Part shown: positions 1-5,696 of the stretch, piece by piece
Numbering within the stretch: the stretch's first letter is position 1
How the letters are laid out: the number at the start of each line of letters is the position of its first letter
Assembly: GCA_030151005.1 (NCBI GenBank)
Contig: JASLES010000250.1
Span: 1-12,756, forward strand
DNA length: 12,756 bases
From: Silvimonas sp.
GTDB lineage: Bacteria > Pseudomonadota > Gammaproteobacteria > Burkholderiales > Chitinibacteraceae
Direction: 5' to 3'
Translations under genes and position numbers: made by a program
Notes under the pieces: generated by a model
Seen by the model: the letters and a program-made list of their open reading frames with translations, nothing else
Database searches by the model: none
What the model was told of the DNA's origin: nothing

Positions 1-661
1 TGAAATACGCATCCAGATCCCGGTCCCGCTGGGGTGTGAAGTCGCGTTCGGCCGATTGCAAGGCGGTAATCCGGTCTAGCCGGAAGGTGCGAAAGTCTGC
101 GCGTTTTTCACACCAGGCCACCAGCGTCCATTTGGCGCCCCAGAAAAAAAGACCCAGCGGCCAGATATGGCGCTGTTCGCTCTCAGTGCTATCAATGCGG
201 CAATAGTCCATTTGCAGCACATGGGTGCTGCCAATCGCCGCATGAATTAGATCAAAGAATTCGCCAGAAAACGGCTTGGTCCAGCCTGGCGAGTACAAAG
301 AGACGCGGCCAAAACGGCGGCGCAAATCCAGCGGCAACGCGCCATTGATTTTGGCCTGGGCACGCACCGCGGCACGTTCCAGCCGGTTGCCGCCCCAGGA
401 GCGCACCATGCGCAAACCGATGGTCACCGCCTCGATTTCTTCCTGATCAAACATCAAGGGCGGCATGTCGTACGTTTTGTGCAGCACGTAACCCATGCCG
501 GCCTCGCCATCAATCGGTACGCCGGATGCCATCAAGTCTTGAATGTCGCGGTAGATGGTCCGATCCGAGACTTCCAGTTTTTCTGCCAGCCAGCGGGCCG
601 TGGTCAGCCGCCGGCCGCGCAGGAACTGCACAATCTGGAAGAGTCTGTCTGCGCGGCGCAT
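1..661 (-). CDS. YafY-type HTH / WYL-domain transcriptional regulator (3' end beyond the window)
   Basis: A transcriptional regulator that likely senses a small ligand through its WYL domain and controls its own operon. The ORF runs off the left edge after 220 residues. Relatives are roughly 225-240 residues, so only a short C-terminal tail is missing. Residues 1-60 form a DeoR/HTH_11-type winged helix with the usual opening (MRRADRLFQIVQFLRGRR) and a recognition helix around VSDRTIYRDI (31-40). Residues 135-205 match the WYL module. The namesake triplet is WTL (178-180), followed by the typical RTFRLDRI (191-198). The start is set by an AGGA about 9 bases upstream. It lies 12 bases after the stop of the VOC gene, so the two are almost certainly cotranscribed. 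Family assignment is firm; ligand and targets are unknown. Confidence 0.9.
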   Translation of the reverse strand, partial: MRRADRLFQIVQFLRGRRLTTARWLAEKLEVSDRTIYRDIQDLMASGVPIDGEAGMGYVLHKTYDMPPLMFDQEEIEAVTIGLRMVRSWGGNRLERAAVRAQAKINGALPLDLRRRFGRVSLYSPGWTKPFSGEFFDLIHAAIGSTHVLQMDYCRIDSTESEQRHIWPLGLFFWGAKWTLVAWCEKRADFRTFRLDRITALQSAERDFTPQRDRDLDAYF

Positions 662-673
662 GCGTTGTCCTGA

Positions 674-1057
674 TCAACCGGCGTGTGAAAACAGGCCGAC
701 GCGGTTGCCTTCCGAGTCGATCATGCCGGCAATGTAACCAATGCAATCGCCCAAAAATACGGTAGGGAAATCCGTCTTGCCACCGGCCCGTTCCACCCGC
801 CCCAGCACGTGGTCGAGTTTTTCTGTGCCCACGTTCAGATAAGCGCGTGTACCGCTACCGCCAGGCTGCATATGGGATGCCTTGAACAGCGCGCCACCGG
901 GCTGGTCTTCGGCATGCGGAAAGATGGCCTGATCAGAATCACCAAAGGTTTCCCGCTTGAGGTGCGTGTTGAAAACGGCTTCGTAAAAGCGCACAGCGCG
1001 TTCCATATCGGCCACTGCGATTTCAGTCCAGCAAAACGGATTTTGAATGGTGTCCAT
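674..1057 (-). CDS. VOC family (glyoxalase/bleomycin-resistance fold) protein
   Basis: A 127-residue cytoplasmic protein of the vicinal oxygen chelate superfamily, of the kind often annotated only as a 'VOC family protein'. The N-terminal beta-alpha unit is typical (FCWTEIAVADMERAVRFYEA, residues 8-27). A GGALF strand sits near the middle, and the C-terminal half ends in the usual DSEGNRVGLFS. It is one compact module of two betaalphabetabetabeta repeats, so probably a homodimer. The substrate cannot be read from sequence; metal ligands are not obvious, so it could be a binding protein rather than an enzyme. An AGGAG lies 8-9 bases before the ATG. It is the first gene of a pair with the downstream WYL regulator, which suggests the regulator controls it, perhaps in response to the compound this protein binds. 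Confidence 0.88.
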   Translation of the reverse strand: MDTIQNPFCWTEIAVADMERAVRFYEAVFNTHLKRETFGDSDQAIFPHAEDQPGGALFKASHMQPGGSGTRAYLNVGTEKLDHVLGRVERAGGKTDFPTVFLGDCIGYIAGMIDSEGNRVGLFSHAG

Positions 1058-1121
1058 GATCGAGTCTCCTGAATGCCTTGGTATGACGCCGGGATGGCGT
1101 GAGGTGCAATGTACGCAGGGG

Positions 1122-1145
1122 CTACTGACACCATTCTGTCAGTAG
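1122..1145. promoter_or_regulatory. Perfect inverted repeat, candidate operator of the VOC-WYL operon
   Basis: The arms CTACTGACA (1122-1130) and TGTCAGTAG (1137-1145) are exact reverse complements separated by 6 bases. The centre is about 76 bases upstream of the VOC start codon. One helical turn separates the repeated half-sites, as expected for a dimeric helix-turn-helix protein. On the minus strand a TACATT that could serve as a -10 lies downstream with no good -35, so the dyad falls where an activator or a -35-blocking repressor would sit. Binding by the WYL regulator two genes downstream is inferred. Confidence 0.6.
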
Positions 1146-1250
1146 TGTAGTGGACGTCATTCTACGGCGTCTGGACGCCTGTCGGTTTTGCGAGGCAACA
1201 AGGTGGGTGAGGCGGGCGAGTTGGCTTCTATCTTTACCTTGCGGCGCAAT

Positions 1251-1916
1251 TCACCGGGCCTCAACCGCGCCTTGCGCAGGCTGTGGCGCAAGCGCTTGAC
1301 GTTCCAGGTAGGCAAGGCAGACCGAGACCAGTTGCTCCGGCAGCAGGCGCAGCATTCGCGCGGATGGGGTGCCTTCCAGCAATAAATGGATGGGGCCGAC
1401 CATGATGCCGGCCAACATGAAAGTGACGGTGGCAATGTCGTCAAACTGTGCGTCCACTGCGGTTTGCAGCATGGCCTGCAATGCTGCGCGATTGCGCTCT
1501 TTGATGCTCAATACATAGTCGCGGGAATCCAGTTCGGCGGCCACGGCAAAGAGCGCCCGCGATTCTTCCAGGTTTTCAGTTTTGATCCGTACAAAGGCGG
1601 TGACAATCGTTCTGACCATGTGCGCCAGGTTTGCCCCATGGACCGACAATGCGGCGTCTTCTACCGTTTTTGCCACGCGGTCCAGATGGCGCTGCAGCAC
1701 GGCAAACAGCAGCGCCTGCTTTTGCGGGAAGTACTGATAGAGCGTGCCGACAGAGACCCCGGCCCGTTCCGCTACGCGGATGGTGGTCAGACGTGGCAGG
1801 CCTTCAGCCAGCAAAACCTGAATGGTTGCTTCAAAAATGGCGTCCACGGTGGCTTGTGAACGCGCCTGCCGCGGCTGTTTGCGGGCCTCAAGCCCGTGTG
1901 TGGCATCAGTACGCAT
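1251..1916 (-). CDS. TetR/AcrR-family transcriptional regulator
   Basis: A 221-residue one-component regulator, normally a dimeric repressor released by a small ligand. Residues 22-70 form the conserved N-terminal DNA-binding domain: an amphipathic first helix (ATVDAIFEATIQVLLAEG), then the helix-turn-helix TTIRVAERAGVSVGTLYQYF (44-63) followed by PQKQALL. The remaining helical domain is the variable ligand/dimer part. I chose the ATG at 1916. The in-frame ATG at 1976 would add 20 residues unlike the family, and that stretch overlaps the promoter region of the divergent gene. No clear Shine-Dalgarno precedes 1916, so the start is less certain than the gene. It is divergent from the aldo/keto reductase, with 74 bases between the start codons, which makes that reductase the likely target. 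No good terminator is seen after it. Confidence 0.88.
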   Translation of the reverse strand: MRTDATHGLEARKQPRQARSQATVDAIFEATIQVLLAEGLPRLTTIRVAERAGVSVGTLYQYFPQKQALLFAVLQRHLDRVAKTVEDAALSVHGANLAHMVRTIVTAFVRIKTENLEESRALFAVAAELDSRDYVLSIKERNRAALQAMLQTAVDAQFDDIATVTFMLAGIMVGPIHLLLEGTPSARMLRLLPEQLVSVCLAYLERQALAPQPAQGAVEAR

Positions 1917-1949
1917 ATGCGAATATAAATTCTGAAGGATTATTCGTAT
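1917..1949. promoter_or_regulatory. Dyad in the tetR-aldo/keto reductase divergent promoter region, candidate TetR operator
   Basis: ATGCGAATA (1917-1925) and TATTCGTAT (1941-1949) form an inverted repeat, 8 of 9 positions matching, with a 15-base spacer. It overlaps a perfect CGCATATGCG palindrome (1912-1921) that contains the tetR start codon. The region is AT-rich against its surroundings and holds weak -10-like hexamers for both directions (TATTCT at 1947-1952 on the plus strand). The placement fits a repressor shutting off both divergent promoters. The site is visible; its use by this TetR protein is inferred. Confidence 0.5.
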
Positions 1950-1990
1950 TCTAGACTGAGTTTGCCAAACCTTCACCAGGAGTATTTTTC

Positions 1991-2866
1991 ATGACCAAAG
2001 CAACACACGCTGGCGTGTTCCAGTTAGGTAGCCGTTCTGTCACCCGCATGGGCTACGGCGCCATGCAACTTGCTGGTCCACAGGTGTTTGGCCCGCCCAA
2101 AGACCGTGAAGGCGCGCTGGCCGTGCTGCGTGCCGCCGTTGAAAGTGGCATCAACCATATCGATACCAGCGACTTCTACGGCCCGCATGTCACCAACCAG
2201 ATCATCCGCGAAGCATTGCACCCCTATGCCGATGATCTGACCATTGTGACCAAGCTGGGCGCCAAACGCGGCAGCGACGGTTCCTGGAATGTGGCCAACT
2301 CGGCCGCAGAACTGGAATCTGCCGTGCACGACAACCTGCGTAACCTGGGGCTGGATGTGCTGGACGTAGTCAACCTGCGGCTGATGTTCAGCGTGCATGG
2401 CCCGGCCGCGGGGGATCTGGAACCGCAACTGACCGCGCTGGCAGAACTGCAGGCCAAGGGTTTGATCCGCCACATTGGCCTGAGCAATGTGCTGCCGGAA
2501 CAGGTGGCGCAAGGGCGCTCGATTGCTGAGATTGTCTGCGTGCAGAATATGTACAACCTGGCACACCGGCATGACGATGCACTGATCGACAGCCTCGCTG
2601 CCGATGGCATTGCCTATGTGCCGTTCTTCCCGCTGGGTGGTTTTTCACCATTGCAGGCCGATGCGTTGAACCACGCCGCCGAACAATGCAATGCGACGCC
2701 CATGCAAGTGGCACTGGCCTGGCTGTTGCAACGCTCGCCCAATATCCTGCTGATTCCAGGGACATCTTCGGTTGCGCATCTGCAGCAGAATATTGCGAGC
2801 GTTGATCTGCAATTGCCGGCTGATCTACTGGGCTCGCTGGATAGTATTGGCGCCGTGGCGGCCTGA
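1991..2866 (+). CDS. Aldo/keto reductase, YdbC-like
   Basis: A 291-residue cytosolic NADPH-dependent oxidoreductase of the AKR superfamily (TIM barrel). By recall it is close to E. coli YdbC along its whole length: LGYGAMQLAGP-type start (MGYGAMQLAGP, 20-30), HIDTSDFYGPHVTNQIIREAL (56-76), VVNLRLM (126-132), GLSN, and IPGTSSVAHLQQN (255-267), the phosphate-binding region for NADPH. Catalytic Asp58, Tyr63 and Lys88 are present. The fourth tetrad position, usually His, is Asn128 (DVVNLR), as I recall for YdbC, so this is a subfamily trait rather than damage. An AGGAG lies 8 bases before the ATG. The physiological carbonyl substrate is unknown. The divergent TetR regulator suggests induction by a reactive or xenobiotic compound. 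A strong terminator follows. Confidence 0.9.
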   Translation: MTKATHAGVFQLGSRSVTRMGYGAMQLAGPQVFGPPKDREGALAVLRAAVESGINHIDTSDFYGPHVTNQIIREALHPYADDLTIVTKLGAKRGSDGSWNVANSAAELESAVHDNLRNLGLDVLDVVNLRLMFSVHGPAAGDLEPQLTALAELQAKGLIRHIGLSNVLPEQVAQGRSIAEIVCVQNMYNLAHRHDDALIDSLAADGIAYVPFFPLGGFSPLQADALNHAAEQCNATPMQVALAWLLQRSPNILLIPGTSSVAHLQQNIASVDLQLPADLLGSLDSIGAVAA

Positions 2867-2894
2867 TCCTTGGGTTACGCTTGTGCGTAGCGTC

Positions 2895-2929
2895 AAAACA
2901 AAACCCGGCAGTTGGCCGGGTTTTGTTTT
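2895..2929. terminator. Bidirectional intrinsic terminator between convergent genes
   Basis: A perfect 15-bp stem: arm AAAACAAAACCCGGC (2895-2909), loop AGTTG, arm GCCGGGTTTTGTTTT (2915-2929). The GC core is flanked by A-rich and T-rich arms, so it can end transcription in both directions. It lies 28 bases after the reductase stop and 18 bases beyond the stop of the convergent molybdopterin-fold gene. A second small hairpin (TACGC-TTGT-GCGTA, 2876-2889) sits just before it. Confidence 0.93.
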
Positions 2930-2947
2930 CTGCGTCGGGTGTTGCGC

Positions 2948-3559
2948 TTAACCCGTCAGCACTTCAATGTGGTACATCCCCCACGGGCAGGCCGCGTAAC
3001 GGTCCGGCAAGGGCTTGGCAGTCATGTCCGGGAAACTGTCGGGGGCGTAGACACCCCACAAAGGTCCCAAACCACCCAGTGCGAGCGGCTTGCCATCAAG
3101 GTGCGTCGCCACGATGTAGCGATATTTACGGATATCCCCCAGCGAAACCCCGGCGGCGTAACCATCAAGCGCCCGCAGCAGCACCTTGGTGCCATCACGC
3201 GTGGGTGCGCCAGCGGTCGCCAGCAACTGGGCCAGATAAGGGCCCTTGAGCACGTGTGGTTTACCGTCGTATTCCAGGGTGGCGGTGATTTCCACCAGCG
3301 GCATTTTCAAAAGATCCGCGTAGGTGAGTGCCCAGGCCGAGTTGAAATGCACATTCTGTTTTTTCAACAGTTGATCAAACACCGGGTCAAGCGGGCCGCG
3401 GTTACTGCGGGTAATGGCGCCAGAGACTGTCAGCAACACCGGGGCAGGGGCGGCCGGCTCCGGCGCGGGGGCCGGTTTTTCTTTTTTGCGGGCAAGGGCC
3501 GGCGTTGCCGCACCTGCGACCAGCGCTGCGCTTGCAGCCAGAAACGCTCTTTTATCCAT
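2948..3559 (-). CDS. Exported protein with oxidoreductase molybdopterin-binding (sulfite oxidase-like) fold
   Basis: A 203-residue secreted protein. The start at 3559 is preceded by AGGGG at proper distance. An upstream ATG at 3592 would add 11 residues ahead of the signal peptide and lies inside a palindrome. Residues 1-23 are a signal peptide (MDKRAFLAASAALVAG... ending ALA), followed by a Lys/Pro/Ala-rich linker (24-40). Residues 41-203 resemble the small 'molybdopterin-dependent oxidoreductase' proteins (COG3915-like, from memory): VSGAI, an ITATLEYDGK strand, and the signature GPLWGVYAPD (165-174). The only cysteine is Cys191 at the far C-terminus. The cysteine that ligates Mo in true sulfite oxidase/YedY enzymes is not evident, so cofactor binding is doubtful and the role is unknown. 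It is divergent from narK and convergent with the reductase gene. Confidence 0.78.
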   Translation of the reverse strand: MDKRAFLAASAALVAGAATPALARKKEKPAPAPEPAAPAPVLLTVSGAITRSNRGPLDPVFDQLLKKQNVHFNSAWALTYADLLKMPLVEITATLEYDGKPHVLKGPYLAQLLATAGAPTRDGTKVLLRALDGYAAGVSLGDIRKYRYIVATHLDGKPLALGGLGPLWGVYAPDSFPDMTAKPLPDRYAACPWGMYHIEVLTG

Positions 3560-3577
3560 GTTGCCCCTGTGCCTGTC

Positions 3578-3594
3578 GCATGGCCTGGCCATGC
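3578..3594. promoter_or_regulatory. 17-bp perfect palindrome upstream of the molybdopterin-fold gene
   Basis: GCATGGCC (3578-3585) and GGCCATGC (3587-3594) are exact reverse complements around a single T. On the minus strand the palindrome lies 18 bases before the ATG at 3559, downstream of a TTTAAT that could be a -10. That is a typical place for a repressor to block elongation or for an mRNA hairpin near the ribosome-binding site. The regulator is not identifiable. Confidence 0.45.
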
Positions 3595-3656
3595 CAAACC
3601 CGGTATTAAACCACGATCCGCGATACTGCCGGACTTTTTGCCGTGGGCAAGTTGAT

Positions 3657-3685
3657 GGCGGCTAGTCCGTTTGGACTAGTCCGCC
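3657..3685. promoter_or_regulatory. Hairpin/dyad in the narK upstream region
   Basis: GGCGG-CTAGTCC (3657-3668), loop GTTT, GGACTAG-T-CCGCC (3673-3685): a 12-bp dyad with one bulged T. It sits about 110 bases upstream of the narK start, in the 236-bp gap between divergent genes. It has no T-run, so it is not a normal terminator. It may be an operator for narK or for the divergent gene. The same gap holds smaller dyads (TTGCC-GTG-GGCAA, 3638-3650, and GCCAG-N8-CTGGC, 3719-3736). No promoter hexamers are convincing. Confidence 0.4.
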
Positions 3686-3795
3686 TGGTTCTTATGCAGT
3701 GTTCATGACGTGCTTGTGGCCAGTTATGCATCTGGCTTGCCAGTCGTACCCTTGGCGGTGTCTATCCAATATTCCATCGTCACAGGCCAGTCATC

Positions 3796-5181
3796 ATGTC
3801 ATCGTCTGCTGTCATATCCCGCTGGGAGCCTGAAAATCAGGCCTTCTGGCAACAAACCGGGGAACAGATTGCCAAGCGCAATCTGTGGATCTCCATTCCC
3901 TGTCTGCTGCTTGCTTTTTCGGTCTCCATCATGTGGAGCATCGTGGTGCTGAAAATGCCGTTGATTGGCTTTCAGTACAGCAAAGACCAACTGTTTTTAC
4001 TGACCGCGCTGCCCATGCTTTCGGGCGCAACGCTGCGGATTTTCTACAGTTTTATGCCGTCCATTCTGGGCGGGCGTAAATGGACCACCATTTCTACCGC
4101 GTCGCTGTTGATTCCGGCAATCTGGCTGGGGATGGCAGTGCAAGACCCCACCACGCCATTTTCGGTGATGCTGGTGATTGCGCTCCTGACCGGTCTGGGC
4201 AGCGGCAACTTTGCCAGCTCCATGGCCAATATTGCGTATTTTTTCCCCAAGAGCCAGAAAGGCTACGCCAACGGGATGAATGCCGGTCTGGGTAATCTGG
4301 GTGTTTCCGTGGCGCAATTTGTCATGCCGCTGGTCATTACCGGGGGCATGTTTGCCGCGTTTGGGGGCGATGCTCAGACCTACATCAAAGACGGGATCGA
4401 ACATCAGATCTGGCTGCAGAACGCGGCGTTTATCTGGGTGCCGTTCATTATTGCGTCCAGCGTGGCCGCCTGGTTTGGCATGAATGACTTGTCCAGCGCC
4501 AAGGCGTCATTCTCTGAACAAGCCGTGATTTTCCGTCGTAAAGACAACTGGTTGATGTGCTGGCTGTATCTGGGCACGTTTGGCAGCTTTATCGGTTTCT
4601 CTTCCGGTTTTGCGTTGCTGTCCAAAACGCAGTTCCCCAGCATTGATGTCACCAGCTTTGTGTTCATTGGCCCGTTGATTGGTGCGCTGGTGCGCCCGAT
4701 GGGGGGCTGGGTGTCTGACAAAGTGGGTGGTGCCCGTGTGACCGCCGGTATCTTCGCCGGCATGATCCTGGCGGTGATCGCAGTGTTGGCCTTCCTGCCA
4801 GATGCCGGTTCTGCCGGTAACTTCTGGGGGTTCTTTATCTCCTTCCAGTTCCTGTTTGTGCTGGCCGGGATTGGTAACGGCTCAACCTACCGCATGATCC
4901 CGACGATTTTCGTGACCACGGCCCAGCGTGAAGCCAGACAAAAGGGCCAGTCTGCGCAGCAAGCCGAACACAATGGCACGCGTGAATCTGCTGCTGCTGG
5001 CGGGTTTATCAGCGCGATTGGTGCTTATGGTGGTTTCCTGATCCCGCAATTGTTTGGTTTTTCCATGAAAACCACGGGTGCAGCAGAGACGGCGTTGTAT
5101 GTGTTGCTGGTGTTCTACGTCAGTTGCTTGCTGCTTACGCTGTGGCGTTACGCCCGCAAGTCTGCAGCCATGCCGTGCTGA
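3796..5181 (+). CDS. narK: NarK nitrate/nitrite transporter (MFS, nitrate-nitrite porter family)
   Basis: A 461-residue inner-membrane transporter with 12 predicted helices, nearly the length of E. coli NarK (463) and similar along its whole length. It imports nitrate for respiration, coupled to nitrite export or proton movement. The substrate-binding arginines appear as Arg81 (SGATLRIFYSF) and Arg300 (GALVRPMGG), matching E. coli Arg89 and Arg305. The two nitrate-signature glycine-rich helices are MNAGLGNLGVS (161-171) and FISAIGAYGGF (404-414). GLGSGNFASSMANIAYFFPK (133-152) and GIGNGSTYRMI (358-368) are also typical. The Shine-Dalgarno is weak (AGG about 9 bases before the ATG). A strong terminator follows at once, so narK is a single-gene unit here. 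It is cut off from narG by three other genes, whereas it commonly abuts narGHJI. Confidence 0.96.
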   Translation: MSSSAVISRWEPENQAFWQQTGEQIAKRNLWISIPCLLLAFSVSIMWSIVVLKMPLIGFQYSKDQLFLLTALPMLSGATLRIFYSFMPSILGGRKWTTISTASLLIPAIWLGMAVQDPTTPFSVMLVIALLTGLGSGNFASSMANIAYFFPKSQKGYANGMNAGLGNLGVSVAQFVMPLVITGGMFAAFGGDAQTYIKDGIEHQIWLQNAAFIWVPFIIASSVAAWFGMNDLSSAKASFSEQAVIFRRKDNWLMCWLYLGTFGSFIGFSSGFALLSKTQFPSIDVTSFVFIGPLIGALVRPMGGWVSDKVGGARVTAGIFAGMILAVIAVLAFLPDAGSAGNFWGFFISFQFLFVLAGIGNGSTYRMIPTIFVTTAQREARQKGQSAQQAEHNGTRESAAAGGFISAIGAYGGFLIPQLFGFSMKTTGAAETALYVLLVFYVSCLLLTLWRYARKSAAMPC

Positions 5182-5192
5182 TGGATGGTTTG

Positions 5193-5234
5193 ACCCAACA
5201 AAAAAGCGCCCGTGTGGGCGCTTTTTTGTTGGGT
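5193..5234. terminator. Bidirectional intrinsic terminator after narK
   Basis: A perfect 19-bp inverted repeat: left arm 5193-5211 (ACCCAAC, six A, GCGCCC), loop GTGT, right arm 5216-5234 (GGGCGC, six T, GTTGGGT). The GC core next to A6/T6 makes it work in both directions. It begins 11 bases after the narK stop and ends 9 bases from the stop of the convergent small gene. Confidence 0.95.
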
Positions 5235-5243
5235 GCGTTGCGT

Positions 5244-5438
5244 TTACAGGCGGTGTTGCACCACGTCTTCACCGGCCTTGGTGATCTGAAAGCCGTAAAT
5301 AGGCTTGGCCTCGATCAGCGGTGGTTCTACATCAAGCAGATTGCGCACCTGCTGGAAATCCAGATTGATGGATTTGCCCGCAGCGGCTTCGCGCAGGATT
5401 TCATAGTCCTGGGTTGTCAGATCAGCCAGAGTCGTCAT
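5244..5438 (-). CDS. Small protein of unknown function (64 aa)
   Basis: I do not recognise this protein. The start at 5438 is chosen over an upstream in-frame ATG at 5516 because a good GGGAGA ribosome-binding site lies 7-8 bases before it, and the extra 26 residues look like untranslated leader. The protein is soluble, with no signal or membrane segment and no cysteine. It has an acidic helical N-terminal half (MTTLADLTTQDYEILREAA) and ends in YGFQITKAGEDVVQ. That ending resembles the wing strand and following helix of winged-helix proteins (compare 'LTxxG' of MarR-like proteins), but the recognition-helix region is short, so this is only a hint. It has its own upstream gap and shares the narK terminator, so it is a single-gene unit. 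Confidence 0.65.
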   Translation of the reverse strand: MTTLADLTTQDYEILREAAAGKSINLDFQQVRNLLDVEPPLIEAKPIYGFQITKAGEDVVQHRL

Positions 5439-5696
5439 GGTGTTCTCCCTTGCAAATGAATATTCAAGCCGGGGCATGTTGACGTTAATACCCGTAATCG
5501 GCTCAGGCGCTGCCATTTAACCGCACCGGGGGCCCCGGCAATGCCAAGGGCGCTCTCATTTGTGTGTCGGACAAACCCCGACTGCCATTTGGGGGAGGCC
5601 GGATTCAGCCGGGCGGCGTGTCGTGGCAAGATCAAATGGCACACACTAGACCGACGGTCAGGGCGTTGACGTGTTGCACATCCAGGGAGGGCAATC
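5439..5696. other. Divergent intergenic region with no recognised element
   Basis: A gap of 258 bases between the small minus-strand gene and the exported-protein gene. It must hold promoters for both directions, but no -35/-10 pair stands out. The only symmetric elements are a GGGGCCCC core near 5533-5540 and GACCG-A-CGGTC at 5649-5659. The latter is 38-48 bases before the start at 5697 and could be a small operator, though such an 11-mer is weak evidence. Confidence 0.3.

Noticed and set aside
1166..1179. GGCGTC-TG-GACGCC hairpin after the TetR gene as a terminator.
   Set aside because: The loop is too small and no T-run follows on the minus strand. It also lies 70 bases past the stop, so it was not called.
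1157..1444. 95-residue minus-strand frame overlapping the end of the TetR gene.
   Set aside because: Overlaps TetR coding sequence in another frame, with no ribosome-binding site and an unusual composition.
2881..3249. Plus-strand open frames of 122 and 247 residues across 2881-3655.
   Set aside because: They run antisense to the molybdopterin-fold gene and begin within the bidirectional terminator. No protein features were seen.
3638..3650. TTGCC-GTG-GGCAA hairpin with a neighbouring T-run as a terminator.
   Set aside because: The T-run is on the wrong side for plus-strand transcription. On the minus strand it reads as an A-run after the hairpin, in the upstream region of the gene.
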